Source of the DNA: Alkalibacterium sp.
GTDB lineage: Bacteria; Bacillota; Bacilli; Lactobacillales; Carnobacteriaceae_A
NCBI GenBank assembly: GCA_020832185.1
Contig: JAFIFE010000011.1
Coordinates: 62,001 to 126,000, forward strand
Direction of reading: 5' to 3'
DNA: 64,000 nt
Part shown: in pieces, positions 50,602 to 60,055 of the stretch
Layout of the letters: every line of letters begins with the position of its first letter
How positions within the stretch are numbered: position 1 is the first letter of the stretch
The notes under the pieces: model-generated
What the model was told of the DNA's origin: nothing
Database searches by the model: none
Seen by the model: only the letters and a program-made list of their open reading frames with translations
Made by a program: the position numbers and the translations under genes

Positions 50602-52065
50602 TTAGTCTTTCTGATACACGACGATCGGTTTACGAGCCGCTGTTACTTCATCCAGACGCTTGACTGCTTTCGTATACGGTGCACCTGTCACCATATCCGG
50701 ATTGTCTTCAGCATCCTTTGCAATGGCAATCAGCGCATCAGCAAAGGCATCCAGCTGCTCTTTTGCTTCTGTTTCGGTAGGTTCGATCATCAGACACTCT
50801 TCAACGATCAGCGGGAAATACACTGTTGGGGCATAGAACCCGTAATCCAGCAGACGTTTGGCTATATCTAGTGTGCGGACGCCCAGTTTTTTCTGACGCA
50901 TACCACTTAATACAAATTCATGCTTGCAGTGGTCTTTATAAGGCGTGTCATAATAAGGTTCCAGTCTTGCTTTCAAGTAATTCGCGTGAAGAACAGCATC
51001 TTCTGATACTTGCTGCAGTCCTTCAGCCCCCATAGAGCGAATGTAGGAATAGGCTCTGACGTTTACGCCAAAATTCCCATAATAGCCTTTAACACGGCCG
51101 ATCGATTGTGGATGAGTATAGGATAGACTGTAGTCATCGTCCTCTTTTTCAATACGTGGAGCCGGCATAAAGTCCTTCAAATACTCTTTTACTCCGATTG
51201 GTCCAGAACCAGGTCCGCCTCCGCCGTGTGGAGTACTGAATGTTTTATGCAGATTCAAGTGAACCACATCGAAGCCCATTTCTCCAGGAGTCGACTTGCC
51301 TAAAATTGCATTGGCATTCGCTCCATCATAGTAAAGGAGTCCGCCCGCTTCATGGACGATTTGAGCTATTTCCACGATATCTACTTCGAACAAACCCAGT
51401 GTGTTCGGGTTCGTCAGCATCAGTCCGGCAGTATCCGGTCCAACCGCTTCTTTCAGTGCTTCAACCCCGACACGTCCTTCGCGGTTTGATTTGATTTCAA
51501 CGACATCATAGCCCGCAACGATTGCACTTGCCGGGTTAGTTCCGTGAGCTGAGTCAGGCACGAGGATTTTACGTCGGGTGTCCCCTTCGCCGTTCGCATG
51601 ATGATAGGCTTTGAAAATCAGGAGACCTGCCCATTCGCCTTGCGCTCCAGCAGCAGGCTGAAGTGAGATAGCATCCATACCTGTCACTTCTTTTAGATTT
51701 TCTTCAAGACGGTACATCATTTCTAGAGCCCCTTGAGCCGTTTTCTCAGGCTGCAGAGGGTGAATCTGTGCAAAACCAGGGTACCGTGCAATATCTTCAT
51801 TGATCTTAGGATTGTACTTCATCGTACACGAGCCAAGCGGATAAAACCCAGTTTCGATCCCGAAGTTCTTATTGGACAGACCGGTATAGTGACGCATGAC
51901 TTGAAGTTCGGATAATTCCGGCAAGGCAGCAGGTTCTTCTCTGATCAAGTGATCGGGTACCAGTTCAGTCAAGTCAGTCTGATCAATAGAGGATTCAGGT
52001 AAGCTATAACCGATGCGGCCTGGTTTAGATATTTCAAATAATAAATCATCATAGGTCGTTGTCAT
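50602..52065 (-). CDS. gcvPB: Glycine dehydrogenase (decarboxylating) subunit 2
   Basis: A 487-residue C-terminal half of the P protein. The pyridoxal-phosphate Lys274 lies in [20 protein letters not shown]. With gcvPA it forms the decarboxylase of the glycine cleavage system, releasing CO2 from glycine and handing aminomethyl to lipoylated GcvH. The ATG abuts the gcvPA stop, TAA-ATG. The N-terminus [14 protein letters not shown] is typical of the split-P form of Bacilli. It is the last gene of the operon, followed by the terminator. Confidence 0.95.
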   Translation of the reverse strand: MTTTYDDLLFEISKPGRIGYSLPESSIDQTDLTELVPDHLIREEPAALPELSELQVMRHYTGLSNKNFGIETGFYPLGSCTMKYNPKINEDIARYPGFAQIHPLQPEKTAQGALEMMYRLEENLKEVTGMDAISLQPAAGAQGEWAGLLIFKAYHHANGEGDTRRKILVPDSAHGTNPASAIVAGYDVVEIKSNREGRVGVEALKEAVGPDTAGLMLTNPNTLGLFEVDIVEIAQIVHEAGGLLYYDGANANAILGKSTPGEMGFDVVHLNLHKTFSTPHGGGGPGSGPIGVKEYLKDFMPAPRIEKEDDDYSLSYTHPQSIGRVKGYYGNFGVNVRAYSYIRSMGAEGLQQVSEDAVLHANYLKARLEPYYDTPYKDHCKHEFVLSGMRQKKLGVRTLDIAKRLLDYGFYAPTVYFPLIVEECLMIEPTETEAKEQLDAFADALIAIAKDAEDNPDMVTGAPYTKAVKRLDEVTAARKPIVVYQKD

Positions 52066-53421
52066 TTACTTGCCCTCCACTGTTAAGATCGATACGAGTT
52101 TGTCCATTTCTTCTCTGGTTCGTTTTTCAGTGACACATAGAAGCATTGCATTTTCTTCATTCAGTTCGTTAGACACATCGTATCCGCCAATAATTTGGTT
52201 ATCCAGCAGTATATTGGTGACTTCATTAAGTGGTCTTTTTAATTTAACAACAAATTCATTGAAGAAATTACTCTCTGAGATAACAGTCATCCCCTTGTTC
52301 TCCAGTTCTTTTTTCACATAATGGGCATGATTGATATTCTGCTGAGCCATTTTCTGCAGGCCGACTTTTCCAACAGCTGCCAGGAAGACAGAACTGCCGA
52401 GTGCTGTCAGAGCCTGATTCGAGCTCATATTTGATGTCGCCTTTTCACGTCTGATGTGCTGTTCTCTTGTTTGAAGTGTCATAACGAATCCACGCTTGCC
52501 GTCTTTATCGACTGTCTGACCGACAATGCGACTAGGCACTTTACGCATGTATTTTTTCTTGACTGCAAAATACCCGCAGTGAGGGCCGCCATAACTCATT
52601 GGCAGTCCAAATGGCTGTGTATCTCCCACAACGATGTCTGCACCCAGTTTTCCAGGAGATTCGAGTAGCGCCAATGCTAATGGATTCGCCATGACGATCA
52701 ATACGCCTTTAGAGTCTTCAAGCAGTCCTTTGATTTCTTTCAAGTCTTCAATTGTTCCGAAAAAGTTAGGGTATTGAATAATGACAGCAGCTGTTTCATC
52801 AGTAATACTGCTTTTCAACGCATCAAGATCTGTCGCTGTGCCGTTCAATCCGACTTCTTTGACCGAGTATTCCATTCCATATGCGTAGGTCTGAATCACT
52901 TCTTTCGCTTGTGGATGCAATGCTTTGGAGTAAAGGACGTCTTGTTTTTTTGTAGCTGAAGTTGCCAAATTACAGGCTTCTCCCAAAGAAGTAAAACCGT
53001 CATACAAACTTGAGTTGGCTACATCCATGCCAGTCAGTTCGCACATCATTGTCTGAAACTCAAACAGGGCCTGCAGTTCACCCTGGCTCGCTTCCGGCTG
53101 GTAAGGCGTATAAGCAGTCATGAACTCTGAACGCAAGAGCACATGATTGACAATACTTGGACTGTAATGATCATAAGTACCTGCGCCTAAGAAATAAGCA
53201 TGAGTCTCTGTCGTCGTATTTTTTGATGCGAGTTCTTTCATATGTTTTGTCAATGACTGTTCGCTCAGCGCTTCTTCAAGTTCTATGGCTTTCTCTTTAG
53301 TCGCACGAGTGGACTCAGGGATGTCAGAAAACAGTTCTTTTATTGATGATACCCCAATCGTGTCGAGCATGTCTTTACGGTCTTGCTCAGTGGTTGGCAG
53401 ATAACGGTGTTGTTTTGTCAA
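52066..53421 (-). CDS. gcvPA: Glycine dehydrogenase (decarboxylating) subunit 1
   Basis: A 451-residue N-terminal half of the split P protein. It starts HRYLPTTEQDRKDML and contains YDGFTSLGEACNLATSATKKQ and AVKKKYMRKVPSRIVGQT. A TTG at 53421 is chosen as start because AGGAG lies eight bases before it and family proteins begin at this point. The ATG at 53448 would add nine unsupported residues. It partners gcvPB directly downstream. A hairpin with a T-run separates it from gcvH. Confidence 0.95.
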   Translation of the reverse strand: MTKQHRYLPTTEQDRKDMLDTIGVSSIKELFSDIPESTRATKEKAIELEEALSEQSLTKHMKELASKNTTTETHAYFLGAGTYDHYSPSIVNHVLLRSEFMTAYTPYQPEASQGELQALFEFQTMMCELTGMDVANSSLYDGFTSLGEACNLATSATKKQDVLYSKALHPQAKEVIQTYAYGMEYSVKEVGLNGTATDLDALKSSITDETAAVIIQYPNFFGTIEDLKEIKGLLEDSKGVLIVMANPLALALLESPGKLGADIVVGDTQPFGLPMSYGGPHCGYFAVKKKYMRKVPSRIVGQTVDKDGKRGFVMTLQTREQHIRREKATSNMSSNQALTALGSSVFLAAVGKVGLQKMAQQNINHAHYVKKELENKGMTVISESNFFNEFVVKLKRPLNEVTNILLDNQIIGGYDVSNELNEENAMLLCVTEKRTREEMDKLVSILTVEGK

Positions 53422-53451
53422 AAGGGTCACTCCTTCAAGTCGATTCATTTC

Positions 53452-53497
53452 AAAAAAAGAGCAGAAAGAAGAAACGAGTCTAATCGCTCTTCTTTCT
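53452..53497 (-). terminator. Intercistronic hairpin between gcvH and gcvPA
   Basis: AGAAAGAAGA (53463-53472) pairs with TCTTCTTTCT (53488-53497) and minus-strand GCTCTTTTTTT follows. A full terminator in mid-operon would lower gcvPA/PB relative to gcvT/H. Confidence 0.65.
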
Positions 53498-53505
53498 ACA
53501 GGTTA

Positions 53506-53892
53506 TTATAAGCTTGCTACGTACTCTTCATACGCAGATGAATTCATTAAATCAGACACGTCTACTGCTTCAGATGCTTGAATTTCGACTAACCATCCTT
53601 CTCCGAAGGGTTCTTCATTCAATTTCTCCGGCTCGTCTTCTAATGCACTATTGATTTTAGCGACCGTTCCGGCAACTGGCGCATAAATTTCAGACGTTGA
53701 CTTCACTGATTCAACAGTGGCGAATTCATCTTCTGCTCTCAATTCTGCTTTCAATTCCGGCAGCTCAACGAAAACGATATCTCCTAATTGTTCTACTGCA
53801 TAGTCAGAAATACCGATGCGTACGTAGTCATCATTCATCAATTCTACCCATTCATGTTCCTTGGTAAAAAATAACTTTGCTTTATCTGTCAT
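53506..53892 (-). CDS. gcvH: Glycine cleavage system H protein
   Basis: A 128-residue lipoyl carrier. The lipoylated Lys64 is in ATVESVKSTSEIYAPV, with GDIVFVELPE before it and the acidic C-terminal helix SAYEEYVASL after. It shuttles the aminomethyl group between the P and T proteins. In Firmicutes GcvH can also relay octanoate for lipoate synthesis, and no lipoate ligase is in the window. The ATG at 53892 has GAAGGA upstream. Confidence 0.95.
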   Translation of the reverse strand: MTDKAKLFFTKEHEWVELMNDDYVRIGISDYAVEQLGDIVFVELPELKAELRAEDEFATVESVKSTSEIYAPVAGTVAKINSALEDEPEKLNEEPFGEGWLVEIQASEAVDVSDLMNSSAYEEYVASL

Positions 53893-53954
53893 GTCTATTC
53901 CTTCTTTCCTCATAAAGTGAGTGTTAGTTTAAATGAGTTCTCTATTTAAAAGTC

Positions 53955-55067
53955 TTACTGTTTCAAAAACGTCTTTTTAATCAATTGAGCTGGGACTTTA
54001 TTTTTTCTGACTTGTATATAGACAGTGTCGCCTAATTTTCCAGCTGCTTTTTTCATTCTCAAGAATCCGATACTCTTGCCTAAAGTGGGTGACTGTGTTC
54101 CAGAGGTTACAACGCCGATTTCTTCATCTGATTCATTAAAGACTGGGTACCCTTCTCTGGCAATCCCTCTTTCCAGGAGTTCAAACCCTCTTGATAAGTA
54201 GTCGACACCTGTTTCTTTCTGTTTTTCAAGCGCATCTTGACCAATAAATTTATCCGCTTTGTCCCATTTGACAGCAAATCTAAGGCCAGCTTCAAGTGGC
54301 GTGATGTCTTCTGATAAATCATGACCATACAGGGGCATGCCTGCTTCCAGACGTAATGTATCGCGCGAGCCCAATCCGCATTCAGCAATTGAGTACTCAT
54401 TTCCCGCTTGTTTAAATGCATTCCATAAGTCCTCTGTCTGATCCCACTTGACGTAACACTCAAACCCGTCTTCTCCAGTGTACCCTGTGCGTGAGACCAG
54501 TACATCAGTGAAGTCTACTGAGTCTGTTTCAACAGCGAAATGATAATTTTTTAAGTCTCTTACTTTTTCGCCAAATACAGACGCCACTACATCAACTGCA
54601 TCAGGACCCTGAATAGCGATCAGTCCAGTTTCCAGCGACTGATCTTCTATTGTCACTGACCCATCCTGATGGGATAGGAGCCAGTTTCTGATTTTTTCAG
54701 TATTTGAGGCATTCGGTGTCAGCAGATAATCTGTGTCACTCTTTTTAAAGATGATAATGTCATCTAATATTCCGCCAGTTTCCTTTGTTACTAGGGTGTA
54801 AAGTGCCTGACCGGAGTCAATCGCAGATAAATCATTGGTAATCAGTTTATTTAACCACGTGGTCGCCTGGTCCCCTTTTACTTCGATTTCTCCCATATGA
54901 GAGACATCGAAAAGTCCGACACGTTCTCTGACTGCGTGATGTTCGTCTATTAATTTAGTAAACTGAATCGGTAACGCCCATGATCCAAAATCGACCAGTT
55001 TAATGTCATTCTTAGTATAATAATCATATAAGGGTGTTCGTTTTAACTGAGTTTCTTCAATCGACAA
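53955..55067 (-). CDS. gcvT: Aminomethyltransferase (glycine cleavage system T protein)
   Basis: A 370-residue T protein that transfers the methylene from lipoyl-bound aminomethyl to tetrahydrofolate, giving 5,10-methylene-THF and ammonia. Family landmarks: RTPLYDYYTKND at the start, GLFDVSHMGEIEVKG, LLTPNASNTEKI, RTGYTGEDGFECYV and GLGSRDTLRLEAGMPLYG. TTG at 55067 is spaced six bases from GGAGGG, while the ATG at 55073 abuts it. It is first in the gcvT-H-PA-PB operon, with a promoter upstream and a PurBox-like pair further upstream. Confidence 0.94.
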   Translation of the reverse strand: MSIEETQLKRTPLYDYYTKNDIKLVDFGSWALPIQFTKLIDEHHAVRERVGLFDVSHMGEIEVKGDQATTWLNKLITNDLSAIDSGQALYTLVTKETGGILDDIIIFKKSDTDYLLTPNASNTEKIRNWLLSHQDGSVTIEDQSLETGLIAIQGPDAVDVVASVFGEKVRDLKNYHFAVETDSVDFTDVLVSRTGYTGEDGFECYVKWDQTEDLWNAFKQAGNEYSIAECGLGSRDTLRLEAGMPLYGHDLSEDITPLEAGLRFAVKWDKADKFIGQDALEKQKETGVDYLSRGFELLERGIAREGYPVFNESDEEIGVVTSGTQSPTLGKSIGFLRMKKAAGKLGDTVYIQVRKNKVPAQLIKKTFLKQ

Positions 55068-55120
55068 TGCCATCCCTCCACAACTGTTAAACAGCTTTTT
55101 TAAAGCCATGTTTCTTCTAC

Positions 55121-55148
55121 ATTCTAACATGATTTCATTCGTTCTCAA
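55121..55148 (-). promoter_or_regulatory. Promoter of the gcv operon
   Basis: Minus-strand TTGAGA (55143-55148), 16 bases, TAGAAT (55121-55126). Confidence 0.6.
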
Positions 55149-55194
55149 ACAGTAAAAATCACAACTTTCCTAAAAGAATACGTTTACATTTTTA

Positions 55195-55239
55195 TATAAC
55201 GAATATTATCGCTTTCATAGTTAAATATTGTTCGTTATT
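55195..55239. promoter_or_regulatory. PurBox-like inverted pair
   Basis: Two 14-bp boxes, 55195-55208 (TATAACGAATATTA) and, reversed, 55226-55239 (AATAACGAACAATA), separated by 17 bases, face each other. The second matches the PurR box AWWWCCGAACWWT at all but one position. The 17-base gap equals the known spacing of paired boxes. They lie about 80-125 bases upstream of the predicted gcv start, between gcvT and a divergent dehydrogenase gene. Confidence 0.55.
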
Positions 55240-55335
55240 ATTTTTGAAGTAAAACCCACCTTTAGCTCTGCATCTTTTTTTTGTCAGAGCTAAGCTTATG
55301 CTATACTTGATATAAATCAAAGGAGGACGAATGAA

Positions 55336-56529
55336 ATGAATTTAGAAATATCAGACTTTACTTTTTATAACCCGGTGAAAGTCGTATTCGGTAAGAATAA
55401 AATCGAACAATTAAACAAACACATCCCTTCAGATAAGAAAGTTCTCATATTGTACGGTGGCGGCAGTGTACAGCGTTTTGGCACACTGGAACGCGTTAAA
55501 CATGCATTATCTGATTTTACTATAGGTGAATTTGGAGGAATCGAAGCTAACCCGACATACGACACATGCATGAAAGCTGTAGAGAAAATAAAAGAGGAAC
55601 ACTATGATTATCTGCTGGCAGTTGGTGGAGGTTCAGTGATTGATGGAGTGAAATTTATAGCCGCAGCGGCTGAAATGGATGGCGACCCCATCGATATTTT
55701 CGGCAAAGGTGTTGGAGCGGGTAAGCGAGTAGACGCAGCCTTACCTTTCGGAACCATCCTGACCTTGCCTGCAACCGGATCTGAAATGAATGAAACGTCA
55801 GTCATCTCATTCCCGGAAAAAAAAGCGAAAGTGAGTTTCAGCAGTAAACACGTCTTTCCACAGTTTTCTATTCTAGAACCAGAATTAACTTATACTCTGC
55901 CTAAGAGACAACTGGCTAACGGCATTACTGATTCCTTCATTCACATTCTAGAACAATACTTGACCTATCCAGTCGGAGGAATGGTCCAGGATGAGTTTGC
56001 AGAAGGCCTCCTTCGTATTTTGATCAAAATCGGCCCTGATGTTGTAGATGAGACGAATCATGACTACAATCTCCGCGCAAACTTTATGTGGACAGCCACT
56101 CTAGCGTTGAATCGTCTCATTTCCAGAGGAGTTCCTGGAGACTGGTCTACTCATGCTCTTGGTCATGAAATCACCGTCTTGAACCACACGGACCACGCGA
56201 AAAGCCTATCAGCTATCATGCCGGCCGTCATGATGGTACGTAAACTGAAGAAATGGGATAAACTTGTTCAGTATGCAGAAAATGTCTGGGGCATCACTGA
56301 GGGATCAGAAGAAGATAAAATCGATGCAGCTATTTTAAAAACCATCATTTTCTTCAAATCAATTGATATGCCTGTAAACCTGACTCAAGTCGATGTCAAA
56401 GAAGAAGATATTGAAACTTTGGTCACTCAACTTGAAAAACACGGAAATGATGCCATTTCAGAACGAGGCGATCAGACACTGGACGTTTCACGAGAGATTT
56501 ATACACAAGCATTAGTGAAGAATTTTTAA
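55336..56529 (+). CDS. Iron-containing alcohol dehydrogenase (YqhD/BdhA-like)
   Basis: A 397-residue group III alcohol dehydrogenase. The NADP loop GGGSVIDGVKF is at about 97-107, and the metal ligands are complete: Asp199 and His203 (DSFIHILEQ), His273 (STHALGHE) and His287 (HTDHAKS), with the spacing of E. coli YqhD. It reduces aldehydes to alcohols, with NADPH. The ATG has a strong AAAGGAGG. The next gene, a lipoprotein, begins 29 bases after its stop but is not functionally linked. Confidence 0.93.
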   Translation: MNLEISDFTFYNPVKVVFGKNKIEQLNKHIPSDKKVLILYGGGSVQRFGTLERVKHALSDFTIGEFGGIEANPTYDTCMKAVEKIKEEHYDYLLAVGGGSVIDGVKFIAAAAEMDGDPIDIFGKGVGAGKRVDAALPFGTILTLPATGSEMNETSVISFPEKKAKVSFSSKHVFPQFSILEPELTYTLPKRQLANGITDSFIHILEQYLTYPVGGMVQDEFAEGLLRILIKIGPDVVDETNHDYNLRANFMWTATLALNRLISRGVPGDWSTHALGHEITVLNHTDHAKSLSAIMPAVMMVRKLKKWDKLVQYAENVWGITEGSEEDKIDAAILKTIIFFKSIDMPVNLTQVDVKEEDIETLVTQLEKHGNDAISERGDQTLDVSREIYTQALVKNF

Positions 56530-56558
56530 ATAGATTAAATATCAAAGGAGTGAGATTC

Positions 56559-57731
56559 ATGTTTGCCACTAAACGACTGCGCTATGCTACACTGCTTTTA
56601 TCTACAGGTCTGCTTTTTGCCGGCTGTGCAGGTGAGTCAGATGAGACTCTCGATCCTGAGACACCTGATGATGAAGTGATTGCTCCGGAACTTGACGATG
56701 ACACGGATGAAGAATCTGATACTGATTCAGAGAACGGAGATGCCCAAGAAGAGGACGAAGACGCATTCGCGGTCTCTCAGGACTTGGAGCTATGGCTTCC
56801 TAAAACAGAAAATACATTGTTCGACTATGAAGGAGACGGGATCGAGTATGCCTCATTCACCCGCTACCCTCAATTTGCGCATGAAGACACCTATCAGTTT
56901 GTAGAAGCTACTTCCGGAACGGATGTCGTCTTTGTTTATGAGTATTCTGATGATGAAGTCAGAGAACGTTTTGTCCGACCAGAAACCTATTTTCGTGATG
57001 ATGTAATGGATACTGGTCTCAGTAGTTCTCAGGAAGACCATGAAATCATTTTACAGCTGCCGATTGAAATGGGCCATTCCTGGGAAAGTCCAACCGGCTC
57101 CACTTCAGAAATAACAGATGTCGAATTTGAAATCGACACTGAATTTGGAACGTTTGAAGCAATCGAAGTGACCCGCACCATCGATGACAATGACATAATT
57201 TACTATTATGCTGAAGGCATAGGTTTAGTTGAACGAGTATCTAATCCAGGTGATGACGAGATGGAAATTACCTCTACTTTAGTATCTCGTTCAGAAGATG
57301 TGCCTGAAGAATTGTCACTCACACTCTTCACATTGGATGATCAGGGTGAAAGCTTAAATGCTTCGAATGTGACTATTGAGCTGTTTACTAACGAGCCTAT
57401 TCGACTCGCCTTAGCCGATGCTCTTCGGGGGGAAGCACCAGATACTGAGACAGCCGCTATGATTACAGAGGGTGTTGATATTAATTATATGTTTCTTGGT
57501 GAGAATGATATTGCCTACGCTGACTTTTCCGTTGAATTAATTGAAGAAATGAATGCTGGAGCGGGAATTGAATCGCTGATTATTCAGGGACTCTTAAATA
57601 CCATTGGTGGCTATTATAATGTTGAAGACGTGCTGCTGACTGTCGATGGAGAACCATACTCTTCTGGACACTTAGAATTGAGTGAAGGCGAAACATGGAC
57701 AGTTGATCATTCGAACGTCACTTGGGAATAA
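56559..57731 (+). CDS. Lipoprotein with acidic linker and GerMN-like domain
   Basis: A 390-residue lipoprotein: signal with LFAGC (lipid Cys23), an extremely acidic linker (about 27-75), a beta-rich middle domain (TENTLFDYEGDGIEYASFTRY to about 240), and a C-terminal domain with FSVELIEEMNAG and the VEDVLLTVDGEPY ending of GerMN folds (about 270-385). GerM-type domains act in spore-related or envelope protein complexes, and here in a non-spore-forming lineage the role is open. The ATG at 56559 has AAAGGAG eight bases before it. It is the last gene before the third repeat array. Confidence 0.72.
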   Translation: MFATKRLRYATLLLSTGLLFAGCAGESDETLDPETPDDEVIAPELDDDTDEESDTDSENGDAQEEDEDAFAVSQDLELWLPKTENTLFDYEGDGIEYASFTRYPQFAHEDTYQFVEATSGTDVVFVYEYSDDEVRERFVRPETYFRDDVMDTGLSSSQEDHEIILQLPIEMGHSWESPTGSTSEITDVEFEIDTEFGTFEAIEVTRTIDDNDIIYYYAEGIGLVERVSNPGDDEMEITSTLVSRSEDVPEELSLTLFTLDDQGESLNASNVTIELFTNEPIRLALADALRGEAPDTETAAMITEGVDINYMFLGENDIAYADFSVELIEEMNAGAGIESLIIQGLLNTIGGYYNVEDVLLTVDGEPYSSGHLELSEGETWTVDHSNVTWE

Positions 57732-57745
57732 CATCAAAAAATATG

Positions 57746-57784
57746 AAAGCCCTCATTTTCTACTTTGAAAATGAGGGCTTTTTT
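57746..57784 (+). terminator. Terminator after the lipoprotein gene
   Basis: AAAGCCCTCATTTTC pairs perfectly with GAAAATGAGGGCTTT around TACTTT, followed by T-run. Confidence 0.9.
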
Positions 57785-57841
57785 GGTGTCCGTGATAGAG
57801 GGACTCTGTTAGGCAATCAGTTTCGTATGTTCCCATTCATG

Positions 57842-58260
57842 CCCCATTATGTAGGACTCATGGGTCCTCTGCGCACCGAGAGCTACACATAACTGCTTTT
57901 ATGTAGCACTCGATGGGGCGCGATGGGGCGAGTCCTACAATTTATACCCCATTGTGTAGGACTCATGGGTCCTCTGCGCAGCGAGTGCTACACATAACTG
58001 ACTTTATGTAGTACTCGGTGGAATATGATGGTGCGAGTCCTACAATTCATACCCCATTGTGTAGCACTCATCAGTCCTCTGCACAGCGAGTGCTACACAT
58101 AACTGCCTTTATGTAGCACTCGGTGGGGCGCGATGATTCGAGTAATACAATTCATGCCCCATTGTGTAGGACTCATGGGTCCTCTGCACAGCGAGTGATA
58201 CTCATAACTGTCTTTATGTAGCACTCGTTGGAATATGATGATGCGAGTCAGCCCATTCTC
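57842..58260. repeat. Tandem array C: 105-bp units, each two hairpin modules of 52-53 bp
   Basis: CCCCATT-x-TGTAG recurs at 57842, 57947, 58052 and 58157 (105 bp apart). Arms GAGTCCTACA and TGTAGGACTC alternate with GAGTGCTACA and TGTAGCACTC every 52 or 53 bases. Each can pair with its neighbour on either side. It shares these arm sequences with array A, 21 kb away, so both belong to one repeat family. It lies between convergent genes, and the minus-strand reading frame in it is a shadow. Confidence 0.9.
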
Positions 58261-58370
58261 GCTCCTTTCTGCAGGAGACCCCATGATAAGTCCATGAAGC
58301 ACGTCCTGTATAGGTCTATATGTCCTCGAATCTGTATTCCAGCCCCCCTGAGGACACCATAAGTAAGATT

Positions 58371-58392
58371 ATTCTGGTCTAAAGACCAGAAT
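58371..58392. repeat. 22-bp palindrome
   Basis: ATTCTGGTCT, two bases, AGACCAGAAT. No T-run follows; probably another repeat-related or regulatory palindrome. Confidence 0.4.
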
Positions 58393-58414
58393 GCTCTGCT
58401 CTGCAAAAAGAAAA

Positions 58415-58441
58415 AAGGAAGAACCCTGGGGGTTCTTCCTT
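58415..58441 (-). terminator. Terminator of pepV
   Basis: AAGGAAGAACCC pairs with GGGTTCTTCCTT around TGG, with a minus-strand T-run. Confidence 0.85.
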
Positions 58442-58450
58442 CCTCTTTAA

Positions 58451-59860
58451 TTATTTGACGAGTTCATAGATTGCTTCAGCATAAATGGCCATAGCGTTCA
58501 TCAAGTCGTCCACTGCCATGAATTCATTAGCCTGATGCATAGTATCGATGCTGTCAGGGAACATTGCGCCGTACGCAACGCCACGTTTCATCAAGCGTCC
58601 ATATGTGCCTCCACCAATAACCATTTCGTGTGCTTCCAGTCCTGTCTGACGGTGGTAAACATCAAGTAGAGTCGTTACTAATGGGTCATTAGCTGGTACA
58701 TAGTGAGGCTCTTTTCCATCAGTCTTCGATAACTCAACGTCATATTGAGATAATTTAGCTTTGAAGCTGTCAAAAATGCCCTCTTCTGTCAACCCTTGAG
58801 GATAACGCATATTAACAGTGATTTTTCCACTTTCATTAGCTTTATAAGAAAAGACGCCAGAGTTGGATGTCAGTTCGCCCATCACTTCATCTGTGTGATC
58901 GATTCCCAATTTCTTACCTTCAGGATCGTCATGCAAGTATAACGTAATCACTTCAAGGAATGTCTTCGCATCTTTCGCAAAGTCAAATTCTGACAAGAAA
59001 CGAGCCAGGTACGTTGCTGCATTTACGCCGCTTGCAGGTTTACTGCCGTGAGCCGCTTTTCCTGTTATTTCTACGGTGACTTTGTCGCCATCGACAGCAG
59101 CCACACCTTTAACAGGCAATCCGCTTAAGAAATCATTTAGGCTAGATTCGATTTCATTAGGGTTACTGCTTTTCACGACCGCTACTGCATCTTGAGGAAC
59201 CATATTTGGACGCAGGCCTGATTCAAACTCGATCAGTTCATGAGTCGATCCTGTTCCATCTGCTTTTGTTTCGATAAATACTGTTGCATTTCCTTTTTCA
59301 CCGTTGATGATCGGGAAAGCTGCATCGGGTGAGAAGCCAAAATCAGGTTCAGGTTCTGTTTCCAGATAATGCTTGATCCCTTTCCATTCACTTTCTTCAT
59401 CCGTTCCGATAATAAAGCGTACCTTTTTAGAAACTGGCAAGTCCAGATCTTTGATCATTTTCATTGCATAATAAGCTGCAACTCCAGGCCCTTTGTCATC
59501 ACTTGATCCACGTGCATAGATACGGCCATCTTTAATGACAGGGTCGAAAGGATCTGTTTCCCATCCTGTTCCAGTTGGTACGACGTCAACATGCGCAAGA
59601 ACACCCATCAGTTCATCGCCTTCACCGAATTCAATATGCCCAGCCCAGTTGTCAACGTTTTTAGTAACAAATCCATCACGTTCACCTAAAGCTAAAAAGG
59701 CCTCTAATGCTTCTTTGGGTCCTGGTCCAACAGGCGCATCTTCCGTTGCCTTGCTGTCATCACGGACGCTGTCTATACGTAAAAGGTCAAATAAGTCTTC
59801 CAGGAATGCATCTTTGCGTTTCGCTGCTTCTGCTTTCCAGTCAATTGTCTGTTCTGTCAT
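58451..59860 (-). CDS. pepV: Dipeptidase PepV
   Basis: A 469-residue M20 metallopeptidase. Zinc-binding motifs follow the PepV order: LAHVDVVPTG (His), RGSSDDKGPG (Asp), TDEESEWKG (Glu), and the C-terminal PDSIDTMHQANE (His). It hydrolyses a broad range of dipeptides in the cytosol of lactic acid bacteria. Length is exactly that of the lactococcal/lactobacillar enzyme. AGGAGG before the ATG; monocistronic. Confidence 0.95.
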   Translation of the reverse strand: MTEQTIDWKAEAAKRKDAFLEDLFDLLRIDSVRDDSKATEDAPVGPGPKEALEAFLALGERDGFVTKNVDNWAGHIEFGEGDELMGVLAHVDVVPTGTGWETDPFDPVIKDGRIYARGSSDDKGPGVAAYYAMKMIKDLDLPVSKKVRFIIGTDEESEWKGIKHYLETEPEPDFGFSPDAAFPIINGEKGNATVFIETKADGTGSTHELIEFESGLRPNMVPQDAVAVVKSSNPNEIESSLNDFLSGLPVKGVAAVDGDKVTVEITGKAAHGSKPASGVNAATYLARFLSEFDFAKDAKTFLEVITLYLHDDPEGKKLGIDHTDEVMGELTSNSGVFSYKANESGKITVNMRYPQGLTEEGIFDSFKAKLSQYDVELSKTDGKEPHYVPANDPLVTTLLDVYHRQTGLEAHEMVIGGGTYGRLMKRGVAYGAMFPDSIDTMHQANEFMAVDDLMNAMAIYAEAIYELVK

Positions 59861-60055
59861 TCTTAATTTCCTCCTATACTTTTGATGTCTCTTTTACTAT
59901 TTTATCATTAATTTCATGAAACTCCAATCATTGCGGCAGAGAAACCGGTTAATTTGGCACACACCTCTCTGGCTGTCTTCAGAAGGTTCAGTAAACTGTT
60001 TTTGCGTGACTGTTTATTTAAGAAGGAGTAAACTAAGGAAAAGGAGGGTATTTCG

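Noticed and set aside
55149-55335. Glycine riboswitch before gcvT
   Set aside because: The upstream bases do not contain the tandem aptamer core expected for it. The region is AT-rich and holds the PurBox-like pair instead.
58093-58302. Minus-strand 69-codon reading frame
   Set aside because: It lies entirely inside repeat array C, repeats with the unit and has no ribosome site.
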